Shown here one piece after another: positions 26,862-34,781 of a DNA stretch of 38,494 nucleotides; the stretch's first letter is position 1, and each line of letters opens with the position of its first letter. The position numbers and the translations under genes were made by a program. Source of the DNA: JBDSSS01 sp039928615. GTDB lineage: Bacteria > Actinomycetota > Actinomycetes > Actinomycetales > Dermatophilaceae. The notes beneath the pieces were generated by a model. That model had not been told where the DNA came from and ran no database searches. It saw only the letters and a list, made by a program, of their open reading frames with translations. The stretch covers positions 1 through 38,494 of the forward strand of contig JBDSSS010000006.1 in assembly GCA_039928615.1 (NCBI GenBank), written 5' to 3'.

Positions 26862-28256
26862 TCAGCAGCCGACGAGGCGCTGCGCGAGGTAGCCCTCGAC
26901 CTGGTCGAGCGAGACCCGCTCCTGGGCCATCGAGTCGCGCTCGCGGATCGTCACGGCGTCGTCGTCGAGGGTGTCGAAGTCGACGGTGATGCAGAACGGC
27001 GTGCCGATCTCGTCCTGGCGGCGGTAGCGCTTGCCGATCGCGCCGGAGTCGTCGAAGTCGATGTTCCAGTGCCGACGCAGCCGGCCCGCGAGGTCGCGTG
27101 CCTTGGGCGAGAGGTCGGCGTTGCGCGACAGCGGCAGGACTGCGGCCTTGACCGGCGACAGGCGCGGGTCGAGGCGCAGCACGACGCGCTTGTCGACGCC
27201 GCCCTTCGTGTTGGGGGCCTCGTCCTCGTGGTAGGCGTCGACGAGGAAGGTCATCAGCGACCGGGACAGCCCGGCCGCTGGCTCGATGACGTAGGGGGTG
27301 TAGCGCTCCCCCGTCGTCTGGTCGAAGTAGACGAGGTCGGTGCCCGAGTGCTTCGAGTGGGTCGAGAGGTCGAAGTCGGTGCGGTTGGCCACGCCCTCGA
27401 GCTCGCCCCACTCGGAGCCGGCGAAGTTGAAGCGGTACTCGATGTCGACGGTGCGCGTCGAGTAGTGCGAGAGCTTCTCCTTCGCGTGCTCGTAGTGGCG
27501 CAGGTTGTCGGGGTTGATGCCGAGGTCGGTGTACCACCGGGTGCGCTCGTCGATCCAGTACTGGTGCCACTCGGCGTCCTCGCCGGGCTTGACGAAGAAC
27601 TCCATCTCCATCTGCTCGAACTCGCGGGTGCGGAAGATGAAGTTGCCGGGGGTGATCTCGTTGCGGAAGCTCTTGCCGGTCTGGGCGATGCCGAACGGCG
27701 GCTTCTTGCGCGAGGACTGCATGACGTTGTTGAAGTTGACGAAGATGCCCTGGGCCGTCTCGGGGCGCAGGTAGGCCAGGCCCGACTCGTCCTCGATGAC
27801 GCCAAGGTAGGTCTTGAGCATCATGTTGAACTCGCGGGGCTCGGTCCACTGGCCCTTGGTGCCGCAGTCGGGACAGGTGAGGTCGGACAGCGGAACGGTG
27901 TCGGGGTCCTCGATGCCCTTCTTCGCCGCGAGGGCCTCCTGGAGGTGGTCCTGGCGCTTGCGCTTGTGGCAGTTGAGGCACTCGATGAGCGGGTCGGTGA
28001 AGGTGCCGACGTGGCCCGAGGCGACCCAGGTCTCGCGGGGCAGGATGATCGAGGAGTCGAGGCCGACGACGTCGTCGCGGCTCGTCACCATCGACTTCCA
28101 CCACTGGCGGCGGATGTTCTCCTTGAGCTCCACGCCGAGGGGGCCGTAGTCCCAGGCCGACCGGGTCCCTCCGTAGATCTCACCGCTCGGGAAGACGAAG
28201 CCCCTGCGCTTGCAGAGGCTGACGACGGTGTCCACGGTGGATGTCTGCTTGGCCAT
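26862..28256 (-). CDS. glyS: Glycine--tRNA ligase, single-chain class II
   Basis: Charges tRNA-Gly, 464 residues, the dimeric type used by actinobacteria. Motif 2 region R-P-E-T-A-Q-G-I-F-V-N-F and the G-K-S-F-R-N-E-I-T-P segment are intact. Zinc-binding pairs C-L-N-C and C-P-D-C lie near 95 and 127. The anticodon-binding domain starts near 350 (V-V-L-R-L-D-P-R-L-S-P-V-K). The start ATG gives MAKQTSTVDTVVSLCKRRGF, matching family N-termini, although no strong ribosome site is visible. Its neighbours zur, uppS and recO are also near glyS in Mycobacterium tuberculosis. Confidence 0.96.
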   Translation of the reverse strand: MAKQTSTVDTVVSLCKRRGFVFPSGEIYGGTRSAWDYGPLGVELKENIRRQWWKSMVTSRDDVVGLDSSIILPRETWVASGHVGTFTDPLIECLNCHKRKRQDHLQEALAAKKGIEDPDTVPLSDLTCPDCGTKGQWTEPREFNMMLKTYLGVIEDESGLAYLRPETAQGIFVNFNNVMQSSRKKPPFGIAQTGKSFRNEITPGNFIFRTREFEQMEMEFFVKPGEDAEWHQYWIDERTRWYTDLGINPDNLRHYEHAKEKLSHYSTRTVDIEYRFNFAGSEWGELEGVANRTDFDLSTHSKHSGTDLVYFDQTTGERYTPYVIEPAAGLSRSLMTFLVDAYHEDEAPNTKGGVDKRVVLRLDPRLSPVKAAVLPLSRNADLSPKARDLAGRLRRHWNIDFDDSGAIGKRYRRQDEIGTPFCITVDFDTLDDDAVTIRERDSMAQERVSLDQVEGYLAQRLVGC

Positions 28257-28347
28257 GCCGCCTAGGTTATCGGCCCGCACGGACTGCTCCCGCCACGCCT
28301 CGCGGGACCGACCGAGCCCCTCCCGCGCGTGGCCTAGGCTCTCGGAC

Positions 28348-28638
28348 GTGCCTCTTGGTTTCCGCTCCCGTGTCGAGCACGCGTCCGCCCCGCTCGCGGC
28401 GCGGCTCAACGCCGCCCCGCGACCGCTCGCGCTCGGCGTCCTCGTCGTCGTGCTCGCGATCGGCATCGTCGCCCCGTCACCGTGGAGCGGCATCGCCTTC
28501 CTGCTCGTGGCGCTCTTCGTCGGCTGGCTGCTCTTCCTCACCTGGCAGCGGCTCACGCTGCCCGAGCGGCTGATGCGCCTCGCGGTCCTCGTCCTGGCCC
28601 TCGCCGTCGCCGTCGTCGAGATCGTCCCGCGGGGCTGA
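28348..28638 (+). CDS. Small integral membrane protein, DUF6703-like
   Basis: 96 residues with about three hydrophobic segments at 29-45, 49-65 and 77-92. A basic N-terminus and W-Q-R-L-T-L-P-E-R-L-M-R-L between segments two and three are typical of a small actinobacterial family I recognise loosely as DUF6703. No catalytic residues, function unknown. GTG 28348 is chosen because TAGGCT (28335-28340) ends exactly 7 nt before it, a strong leaderless arrangement. Divergent from glyS and 12 bp upstream of the zinc operon promoter. Confidence 0.8.
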   Translation: MPLGFRSRVEHASAPLAARLNAAPRPLALGVLVVVLAIGIVAPSPWSGIAFLLVALFVGWLLFLTWQRLTLPERLMRLAVLVLALAVAVVEIVPRG

Positions 28639-28649
28639 CCACTCCCGTT

Positions 28650-28683
28650 TTGACAATGATTCTCATTGTGAGAATCATTGTCA
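28650..28683 (+). promoter_or_regulatory. znuA promoter with double Zur box
   Basis: 28651-28683 is an inverted repeat with perfect 15-bp arms: TGACAATGATTCTCA, a TTG centre, TGAGAATCATTGTCA. Each arm is itself a 7-1-7 Fur-family box resembling the known actinobacterial Zur consensus TGaaAATGATTTTCA. TTGACA (28650-28655) is a perfect -35; AATCAT (28673-28678) at 17 bp is the -10, 7 nt before the ATG. A bound Zur would cover both elements. Confidence 0.9.
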
Positions 28684-28685
28684 CC

Positions 28686-29642
28686 ATGAGTCGTCCCACC
28701 ACCCTCCTGCGCACCGCGATCGCCGCCACGGCCCTGTCCCTGCTCGCGGCCGGTTGCAGCGGGAGCAGCCAGAGCGCCTCCGGTCTCCCCACGATTGTCA
28801 CCTCGTTCTACCCGCTCCAGTTCGTCACCCAGGCGATCGCCGGCGACACCGCGACGGTGACCGTGCTGACCAAGCCCGGGGCCGAGCCGCACGAGCTCGA
28901 GCTCGCGGCCCAGGACCTCGCCGGGATGACCAAGGCCGAGCTCGTCGTCTACTCCGACGGGTTCCAGCCCGCCGTCGACGACGCCGTCACCGAGGTCGTC
29001 GACCCCGCGAAGGTGCTCGATGTCGCTGACTCGGCCCGGCTCACCCTGTCGGCCGCCGAGGAGGACCACACCAACGAGAGCGCGGCCCAGCACGCAGACC
29101 ACGCCGGCGACGGGCACGACGGGCTCGACCCGCACTTCTGGCTCGACCCGCAGCGCTACGCCTCCGTCGCGAAGGCGATCGGCGCCCGGCTCGCTGCCGA
29201 TGACCCTGCCAACGCGGCCACCTACCAAGCGAACACGACCTCCTTCGTCGCCAAGCTCACCGCCCTCGACACCGACATCGAGAAGGGGCTGGCCTCCTGC
29301 ACGAGCAAGCAGCTCGTGACGAGCCACGCCGCCTTCGCCTACTTCTCTGACCGCTACGGCTTCGAGCAGCACAGCATCTCGGGCATCTCCCCGGAGGCCG
29401 AGCCGAGCGCGATGGCCCTCAAGGAGGTCTCCGACCTCGTCCGCACGGACGGCATCACGACGATCTACCAGGAGACGCTCGTCGAGCCGCACTTCGCCGA
29501 GACGGTGGCGGGGTCGACCGGTGCGACGCTCGCGACCCTCGACCCGATCGAGGGGATCAGCAAGACCTCGGCCGGTTCGGACTACTTTGAGATCATGCGC
29601 AGCAACCTCGCGGTCCTCGAGAAGGGGCAGGGCTGCTCGTGA
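28686..29642 (+). CDS. znuA: Zinc ABC importer, substrate-binding lipoprotein
   Basis: Cluster A-I metal receptor, 318 residues. The lipoprotein signal ends at L-A-A-G-C24. Zinc-ligand candidates are His69 (G-A-E-P-H-E), His150 (L-D-P-H-F-W-L-D-P) and His214 (T-S-H-A-A-F), the usual three-His pattern. A His/Asp-rich loop at about 126-148 (D-H-T-N-E ... H-A-D-H-A-G-D-G-H) is a typical zinc-collecting loop. The transcript appears leaderless, under the Zur box. Its stop overlaps the start of the ATPase gene as GTGA. Mn specificity is unlikely given the loop and the Zur site. Confidence 0.94.
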   Translation: MSRPTTLLRTAIAATALSLLAAGCSGSSQSASGLPTIVTSFYPLQFVTQAIAGDTATVTVLTKPGAEPHELELAAQDLAGMTKAELVVYSDGFQPAVDDAVTEVVDPAKVLDVADSARLTLSAAEEDHTNESAAQHADHAGDGHDGLDPHFWLDPQRYASVAKAIGARLAADDPANAATYQANTTSFVAKLTALDTDIEKGLASCTSKQLVTSHAAFAYFSDRYGFEQHSISGISPEAEPSAMALKEVSDLVRTDGITTIYQETLVEPHFAETVAGSTGATLATLDPIEGISKTSAGSDYFEIMRSNLAVLEKGQGCS

Positions 29643-30460
29643 GCGCCACAGCCGCCACCACCGAGCCGGTCATCGAGCTCGTCGACGTGAGCCTCGGCTA
29701 CGGCGACCGCCCGGTGCTCGTCGGGGCCAACCTGACGATCCACCGCGGTGAGATCGTCGCGGTCGTCGGCCCCAACGGCTCCGGCAAGTCCACCCTGATG
29801 AAGGGCGGCCTCGGCCTCAACGAGATCACCGCCGGCTCGGTGACCCTCTTCGGCGTGCCGAGCGAGAGCTTCCACGACCGGGCCCGGATCGGCTACGTAC
29901 CCCAGCGGCACACCCTCTCGGCCTCGGTCCGGGCAACCGCCGAGGAGATCGTCTCGACGGGCCGGCTGCCCCGGCTCGGCTGGCTCGGCCGGCTGCGTGC
30001 GACGGACCGCCAGATCATCGCCCGAGCGCTCGAGGTCGTCGGACTCGGTGACCGCGCGGCCACCGAGGTGAGCACCCTCTCCGGTGGCCAGCAGCGGCGC
30101 GTCCTCATCGCCCGGGCCCTCGCCGGTCAGCCGGACGTGCTCATCATGGACGAGCCCACCGCCGGGGTCGACGCCGCCAACCAGCACGTCCTGTCGGACG
30201 TCCTCGCCCGCCTCGTCGAGCGTGACGTCACGATGGTCATCGTCACCCACGAGCTCGGCGCCCTCGAGCGCCTGCTGACCCGCATCGTCGTCGTGGACGC
30301 CGGTCGGATCCGCTTCGACGGGTCCCCGAAGCGGTATGCCGCAGAACGGCATTCGGTGCACCACGACCACGACAGCCACCACCACGACCACGAGCTCGAC
30401 GACGACGACACCGGGTCGGTGCCGCGCGGACCACTCGACCCAGCGGGAGGACGACCATGA
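29639..30460 (+). CDS. znuC: Zinc ABC importer, ATPase with His-rich tail
   Basis: 273-residue ATPase. Walker A G44-P-N-G-S-G-K-S-T52, signature L147-S-G-G-Q-Q-R-R, Walker B V-L-I-M-D171-E172-P-T. After the normal end (around residue 235) there is an extension of about 38 residues with clustered His and Asp (H-S-V-H-H-D-H-D-S-H-H-H-D-H). That tail is not part of the ABC fold and could bind zinc on the cytoplasmic side. GTG start overlaps znuA; ATG of znuB overlaps its stop. Confidence 0.94.
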   Translation: MSATAATTEPVIELVDVSLGYGDRPVLVGANLTIHRGEIVAVVGPNGSGKSTLMKGGLGLNEITAGSVTLFGVPSESFHDRARIGYVPQRHTLSASVRATAEEIVSTGRLPRLGWLGRLRATDRQIIARALEVVGLGDRAATEVSTLSGGQQRRVLIARALAGQPDVLIMDEPTAGVDAANQHVLSDVLARLVERDVTMVIVTHELGALERLLTRIVVVDAGRIRFDGSPKRYAAERHSVHHDHDSHHHDHELDDDDTGSVPRGPLDPAGGRP

Positions 30461-31485
30461 TCGACATGCTCTCGATCGACTTCATGCAGCGGGCGCTCGT
30501 CGCCGCACTCCTCGTCGGGACCGTCGCCCCGATGGTCGGCATCTTCCTCGTGCAGCGCCGCCTGTCGCTGATCGGCGACGGGATGGGTCACGTCGCCCTC
30601 GCCGGTGTCGCGATCGGGCTGGTGACCGGCCAGGCACCGGTGCTCGCCGCCCTCGTCGCCGCCGTCATCGCGGCTGTCGTCATCGAGCTGCTCCGGGCCC
30701 GCGGACGCACCAACGGCGACGTCGCCCTCGCCGTCATCTTCTACGGCGGGATCGCGGCCGGCGTCGTCATCATCAGCAAGGCCCCCGACGGCACTCCGGC
30801 CAACCTGATGAAGTACCTCTTCGGCTCCATCCTGACGACCCAGACCTCCGACCTCTGGATCTTCGCCCTGCTCGCGCTGCTCATCGCCGGGACGACCTGG
30901 GCCCTGCGCCCACGGCTGTTCGCCGTCGCCAACGACGAGGAGTACGCCCGCGCGGTCGGCATCCCGGTGCTCCCGCTCAACATCGTCCTCGCCGTCCTCA
31001 CTGCGACGACCGTCGTCGTGGCGATGCGGGTCGTCGGGCTGCTGCTCATCAGCGCCCTGATGATCGTTCCGAACGCGGCGGCCCAGCTGGTCTCGCGCAG
31101 CTTCAGCAGCGGCCTGCGGTGGGCCGTCGCCTTCGGGCTCGTCTCCGCCGTCGGTGGAGTCGCCCTGTCCTACCCGCTCAACACCCCGTCGGGCGGCACG
31201 ATCGTGCTCCTGTCGGTCGCCATCTTCATCATCGTCGCGATCCTCACCGCGGTCACGGCTCGGGTGACCAACCGCGCCCACGACGTCGCCGAGCGGCACG
31301 AGCACGAGCACGGGCAGGAGTGCGGCCACCCGGTCGTGACGCACGGCGACCACCTCGACTACGTCCACGACGGTCATCGGCACGCACCGCACCAAGGCCA
31401 CTACGACGAACACGGCGACGAACACGAGCCGCCACCCGCCCCCGAGCCCGCGGCATCCCCGTCACCCACGGAGGTGTCCCGATGA
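30457..31485 (+). CDS. znuB: Zinc ABC importer, permease with His-rich tail
   Basis: 342-residue membrane protein of the ABC-3 family with about eight hydrophobic segments from residue 12 to 270; G-D-G-M-G-H-V-A-L-A-G-V-A is the conserved family loop near 41-53. The last 70 residues are a cytoplasmic tail rich in His, Asp and Glu, ending with Pro/Ser. Together with ZnuA's loop and ZnuC's tail, all three transport proteins carry zinc-binding-looking extensions. Coupled to both neighbours by ATGA overlaps. Confidence 0.94.
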   Translation: MIDMLSIDFMQRALVAALLVGTVAPMVGIFLVQRRLSLIGDGMGHVALAGVAIGLVTGQAPVLAALVAAVIAAVVIELLRARGRTNGDVALAVIFYGGIAAGVVIISKAPDGTPANLMKYLFGSILTTQTSDLWIFALLALLIAGTTWALRPRLFAVANDEEYARAVGIPVLPLNIVLAVLTATTVVVAMRVVGLLLISALMIVPNAAAQLVSRSFSSGLRWAVAFGLVSAVGGVALSYPLNTPSGGTIVLLSVAIFIIVAILTAVTARVTNRAHDVAERHEHEHGQECGHPVVTHGDHLDYVHDGHRHAPHQGHYDEHGDEHEPPPAPEPAASPSPTEVSR

Positions 31486-31883
31486 GCACGCCGACCCGTC
31501 GCCCGACTCGGCAGCAGGCAGCGGTGGCCACCCTGCTCGAGCAGTCGGAGGAGTTCACCTCCGCCCAGACGCTCCACGCCCGGCTCCGGGACGCCGGAGA
31601 GGGCATCGGCCTCGCCACCGTCTACCGCACGCTCCAGGCGATGGTCGATGCCGGCGCCGTCGACGTGCTGCGCACCGACGAGGGCGAGGCGGTCTACCGC
31701 GTCTGCTCCACCCACCACCACCACCACCTCGTCTGCCGATCGTGCGGCCGAACAGTGGAGGTGGAGGGCCCGGCCGTGGAGAAGTGGGCCGACGCGGTCG
31801 CCGCCGACCACGGCTTCTCCGACGTCACCCACACGCTCGAGATCTTCGGCACCTGTGCCGAGTGCGCGGGCCGGCACCCCTGA
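31482..31883 (+). CDS. zur: Zinc uptake regulator Zur (Fur family)
   Basis: 133-residue repressor. Winged helix at 1-75, with G-I-G-L-A-T-V-Y-R-T-L recognition helix near 41-51; dimer domain after it. Structural zinc sites are Cys85-R-S-Cys88 and Cys125-A-E-Cys128. His78-82 form a pentahistidine run at the regulatory site. It is the last gene of the zinc operon (ATGA overlap with znuB, GGAGGTG ribosome site) and almost certainly binds the double box before znuA, giving negative autoregulation. Zur rather than Fur is inferred from operon membership. Confidence 0.93.
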   Translation: MSTPTRRPTRQQAAVATLLEQSEEFTSAQTLHARLRDAGEGIGLATVYRTLQAMVDAGAVDVLRTDEGEAVYRVCSTHHHHHLVCRSCGRTVEVEGPAVEKWADAVAADHGFSDVTHTLEIFGTCAECAGRHP

Positions 31884-31892
31884 CCCGGTCAC

Positions 31893-31927
31893 CCACCACG
31901 TCACGCCCGGGGGGCGTCAGGTGGTGG
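31893..31927. terminator. Shared terminator between zur and uppS
   Basis: CCACCAC (31893-31899) pairs with GTGGTGG (31921-31927), and ACGCCC with GGGCGT inside, separated by a small bubble. It falls between convergent stops and includes the last codons of uppS. Confidence 0.7.
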
Positions 31928-32705
31928 AGTCCGTCGGGGTGTCGACCGCGCCGCCGTAGCGCCGGTCGCGAGCGGCATACTCCTCGATCGCGGCCCAGAG
32001 GTCACGTCTGTCGTAGTCAGGCCACAGCTGGTCCTGGAAGACCATCTCGGCGTAGGCCGACTGCCACAGCAGGAAGTTGCTCGTGCGCTGCTCGCCCGAG
32101 GAGCGGACGAAGAGGTCGACGTCGGGCATCGTCGGCTCGTCGAGGTAGCGGACGATCGTCTTCTCGTCGACCGACCCGGGCCGCAGGCGACCTGCCTTGA
32201 CGTCATGGGCGATCCGCTGGACGGCGTCGGCGATCTCGGCCCGCCCGCCGTAGTTGACGCAGAAGTAGAGGGTGAGGCCGGTGTTGTCCTTCGTCAGCTC
32301 CTGGGCGACCTCGAGCTCCCTGATGACCGAACGCCAGAGGCGCGGCGTGCGCCCGACCCATCGCATCCGCACGCCCCACTCGTTGAGCTGGTCGCGGCGG
32401 CGGCGGATGACGTCCCGGTTGAATCCCATCAGGAAGCGGACCTCGTCGGGTGAGCGGCGCCAGTTCTCGGTGGAGAAGGCGTAGGCCGACAGGTGGGTCA
32501 CGCCGACCTCGATCGCGCCGGCGACCACGTCGAGCAGCGACGCCTCCCCGGCCTCGTGGCCGCGCGTGCGGGGCAGACCGCGGGCGTTGGCCCAGCGCCC
32601 GTTGCCGTCCATCACGATCGCGACGTGCTTGGGCAGGATCTCGGCCGGGATGGAGGGAGGGGTCGCGCCGCTCGGGTGCGGGAAGGGCTTGTTCGGCTCG
32701 TTCAT
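31917..32705 (-). CDS. uppS: Isoprenyl transferase (undecaprenyl/decaprenyl diphosphate synthase)
   Basis: cis-Prenyltransferase making the lipid carrier for cell-wall precursors, 262 residues. Catalytic Asp33 lies in V-M-D-G-N-G-R-W-A-N; S-T-E-N-W, R-S-S-G-E-Q-R-T-S-N-F and the terminal W-P-D-Y follow in order. ATG 32705 starts about 25 residues before the first motif, usual for the family; a longer in-frame version would add Arg-rich sequence. Lies 23 bp after recO on the same strand, matching the recO-uppS order of Mycobacterium tuberculosis. The product chain length is not readable. Confidence 0.94.
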   Translation of the reverse strand: MNEPNKPFPHPSGATPPSIPAEILPKHVAIVMDGNGRWANARGLPRTRGHEAGEASLLDVVAGAIEVGVTHLSAYAFSTENWRRSPDEVRFLMGFNRDVIRRRRDQLNEWGVRMRWVGRTPRLWRSVIRELEVAQELTKDNTGLTLYFCVNYGGRAEIADAVQRIAHDVKAGRLRPGSVDEKTIVRYLDEPTMPDVDLFVRSSGEQRTSNFLLWQSAYAEMVFQDQLWPDYDRRDLWAAIEEYAARDRRYGGAVDTPTDSTT

Positions 32706-32728
32706 GGGTCGCTGGGTTCCCCTCGGCC

Positions 32729-33457
32729 TCAGGTGCGTTCGACGAGTCGCAACGATCTCACGCCGCGCTCGATGTGCCACTGGAGGAAGGCCGCCACCAT
32801 CCCGTTACCCTGCCGCCGGTGGCGCGGGTCGCTGTCGTCGGCGAGCGCCCAGTCGCCCGTGAGCAGCGCGGCGAGCAGCTCGAAGGTCTCGGGGGCCGGG
32901 GCACTCGAGCCGGGCGGCCGGCAGCCGGAGCACACCGCTCCCCCGGCCTGGACGTTGAAGGCCCGATGCGGTCCGGGCGCGCCGCACCGCGCGCAGTCGT
33001 GGAAGCTCGGCGCCCACCCGGCCACGGCGAGCGACCGGAGCAGGAACGCGTCGAGGACGAGACCGGGGTCGTGCGCGCCCTCCGCGAGCGAGTGGAGCGC
33101 CCCGGCGAGGAGGAGGAACTGCTGCGTCTGCGGCTCGTGCTCCTCGGTCAGCTGGAGCGAGGTCTCGAGCATCGCCGTGGCCGAGGTCCACGCCGCGTAG
33201 TCGCGCGAGATGACGTCGCCGTAGGGCGCGAGCATCTCGACCTGGGTGACGGTGTCGAGGTTGCGGCCCTCGTAGCACTGCACGTCGATGACCATGCCGG
33301 GCTCGAGCCGCGAGCCGAACCGGGACTTCGTGCGTCGAACCCCCTTCGCCACCGCACGCACCCGTCCGCGCGTGCGCGTCAGCAGGGTGATGATGCGGTC
33401 GGCCTCGCCCAGCTTGTGGGTGCGCAGGACGATCGCCTCGTCGCGGTAGAGCGGCAT
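32729..33457 (-). CDS. recO: DNA repair protein RecO
   Basis: Mediator that loads RecA on SSB-coated DNA in the RecFOR pathway, 242 residues. N-terminal OB fold starts MPLYRDEAIVLRTHKLGEAD and continues with L-T-R-T-R-G-R-V-R-A-V-A-K-G. A zinc-finger pair C-A-R-C-G ... C-S-G-C-R is present in the C-terminal half. GACAAT ends 6 nt before the ATG, suggesting leaderless expression. Followed directly by uppS, so probably cotranscribed with it. Confidence 0.94.
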   Translation of the reverse strand: MPLYRDEAIVLRTHKLGEADRIITLLTRTRGRVRAVAKGVRRTKSRFGSRLEPGMVIDVQCYEGRNLDTVTQVEMLAPYGDVISRDYAAWTSATAMLETSLQLTEEHEPQTQQFLLLAGALHSLAEGAHDPGLVLDAFLLRSLAVAGWAPSFHDCARCGAPGPHRAFNVQAGGAVCSGCRPPGSSAPAPETFELLAALLTGDWALADDSDPRHRRQGNGMVAAFLQWHIERGVRSLRLVERT

Positions 33458-33539
33458 GCGCCCATTGTCCCCCGCGGCAGCCCCGCACGGGCACCGCACG
33501 CGCCCGGAGGGTCGCGTCCTCTCCTCGCCATGTCGCGAT

Positions 33540-33573
33540 ACCTGTTTGTACAAACAGGTGTTGGTGTTAGTCT
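33540..33573 (+). promoter_or_regulatory. ArsR-operon operator and promoter
   Basis: 33540-33559 is a perfect 20-bp palindrome, ACCTGTTTGTACAAACAGGT. The -35 (TTTGTA 33545-33550) lies inside it and TAGTCT (33568-33573) is the -10 at 17 bp. Autorepression by the downstream ArsR protein is the natural reading. Confidence 0.8.
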
Positions 33574-33590
33574 CGCCGCAGGAGGACGCC

Positions 33591-33953
33591 ATGACCCAGA
33601 GCTCGCCAGCCGCGCTGGACCGCACCTTTCGCGCCCTGGCCGACCCGAACCGACGCGCCATCCTCGGGGTCGTCCGGAGCGAGCACTGTGCCGTCGGAGA
33701 GATCGCCGAGCAGCTGGGGCTCTCGCAGCAGGTCGTCTCGCACCATCTCAAGGTGCTGAGTGCGGCTGACCTCGTCGTAGGCTCGTGGTCCGGCACCCGG
33801 CACCTCTTCGCCGTGCGCGCAGACGGGCTCGCGGCCGGGCGAGGGTTCCTGGACGACTTCTGGCCCGATCGGCTCAGCGCCCTGAAGCGCGCCGTCGAGT
33901 CCGGCGCCGTCGCCGGGGTGGCCGAAGCGGCGCAGGTGGGCTCCGATGGCTGA
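33591..33953 (+). CDS. ArsR-family transcriptional regulator
   Basis: 120-residue winged-helix repressor. The recognition region reads E-I-A-E-Q-L-G-L-S-Q-Q-V-V-S-H-H-L-K-V-L near 37-56, and F-R-A-L-A-D-P-N-R-R-A-I-L at the start is standard. Cys29 (S-E-H-C-A-V) is the only Cys, so a metal site of the classic ArsR type is unlikely; this is more like the group paired with AHSA1/SRPBCC proteins. ATG with AGGAGG 5 nt upstream. Its stop is overlapped by the following gene. Likely autoregulated through the palindrome at 33540. Confidence 0.9.
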   Translation: MTQSSPAALDRTFRALADPNRRAILGVVRSEHCAVGEIAEQLGLSQQVVSHHLKVLSAADLVVGSWSGTRHLFAVRADGLAAGRGFLDDFWPDRLSALKRAVESGAVAGVAEAAQVGSDG

Positions 33954-34413
33954 GTACCGAACCGCAATCGACATCGACGCCCCCCCGGAGAAGGTCTTCG
34001 AGTTCCTCGTCACCGACGAGGGCATGACGTCGTGGATGGGGCAGTGGGCCTCACTGGACCCCGTGCGCGGAGGCCGGTTCGCGGTCGACATCGCGGGCCA
34101 TCCCGTGCGTGGCGTGTTCCTCGAGGTGGATCCGCCGCGGAGAGTGTCGATGTCGTGGGGTTACGCCGGCAACGAGGACCTGCCGCCCGGCTCGACCACC
34201 GTTTCGTTCGAGCTGCTTGCCACCCCTGGCGGCACTCGCGTCGAGGTCGTCCACGCGGACCTGCCGGAGACCGAGGTCGCGGGACACCGAGCGGGGTGGG
34301 TCCACTTCGTGCCCCGCCTCGCCCGGGCCTGCGCCGGCGAGCCGCTGCCACCGGACACCTGGCACCCCGCACCCCAGCCGGCGCAGCCCGTACAACCCGA
34401 GGAGCAGTCATGA
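33946..34413 (+). CDS. SRPBCC/AHSA1-domain protein
   Basis: 155 residues forming one START-like (Bet v 1) fold: I-D-I-D-A-P-P-E-K-V-F-E-F-L near the N-terminus, V-D-P-P-R-R-V-S-M-S-W-G in the middle, and a C-terminal helix starting with H-R-A-G-W-V-H-F-V. Such proteins bind hydrophobic ligands and often follow an ArsR regulator in actinobacteria. The start overlaps the arsR stop by 8 nt, so it is coupled. No catalytic residue can be named. Confidence 0.88.
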   Translation: MAEYRTAIDIDAPPEKVFEFLVTDEGMTSWMGQWASLDPVRGGRFAVDIAGHPVRGVFLEVDPPRRVSMSWGYAGNEDLPPGSTTVSFELLATPGGTRVEVVHADLPETEVAGHRAGWVHFVPRLARACAGEPLPPDTWHPAPQPAQPVQPEEQS

Positions 34414-34781
34414 GCGACACCCCCAGCGAGGCCGTCGCGGTCGTCGAGGCCTACCACCGGGCGTGGACCACCGGCGACGTCGACCGGGCCCTCGAGCACG
34501 TCGCCGAGGAGTCCCGTTGCTCTGCCCCCGGCTCCGACGTGATGACGAAGCAGGACTGGGCTCGCTATCTCGGTGGTTTCGCCCCGCGCCTGACCGGCGC
34601 ACCCGAGCACGCCCGGATGGCCGACGGGGACCGGGTCGCCCTCTGGTACTTCCCGCAGACCGAGGCCACCACCTCCACCCTCGCCAGTGAGCTCTTCACG
34701 GTCCGGGACGGGCAGATCGTCGAGATCCATCTCGCCTTCGACCGACTCGGGTACCAGCCGGCCGGGCAGGAAACCGGATGA
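34410..34781 (+). CDS. SnoaL/NTF2-like protein
   Basis: 123-residue cone-shaped alpha+beta fold: V-V-E-A-Y-H-R-A-W-T-T-G-D-V-D-R-A-L near 11-28, then F-T-V-R-D-G-Q-I-V-E-I-H-L-A-F-D near the end, the usual SnoaL-like signature. Family members are isomerases, hydrolases or binding proteins; none of the specific active sites is obvious. ATGA overlap with the preceding gene. The third gene of the operon. Confidence 0.85.
   Translation: MSDTPSEAVAVVEAYHRAWTTGDVDRALEHVAEESRCSAPGSDVMTKQDWARYLGGFAPRLTGAPEHARMADGDRVALWYFPQTEATTSTLASELFTVRDGQIVEIHLAFDRLGYQPAGQETG

Noticed and set aside
28257..28347. T-box riboswitch before glyS
   Set aside because: The gap is too short and lacks the T-box motif and a specifier stem; glyS is followed upstream by a divergent gene's promoter.
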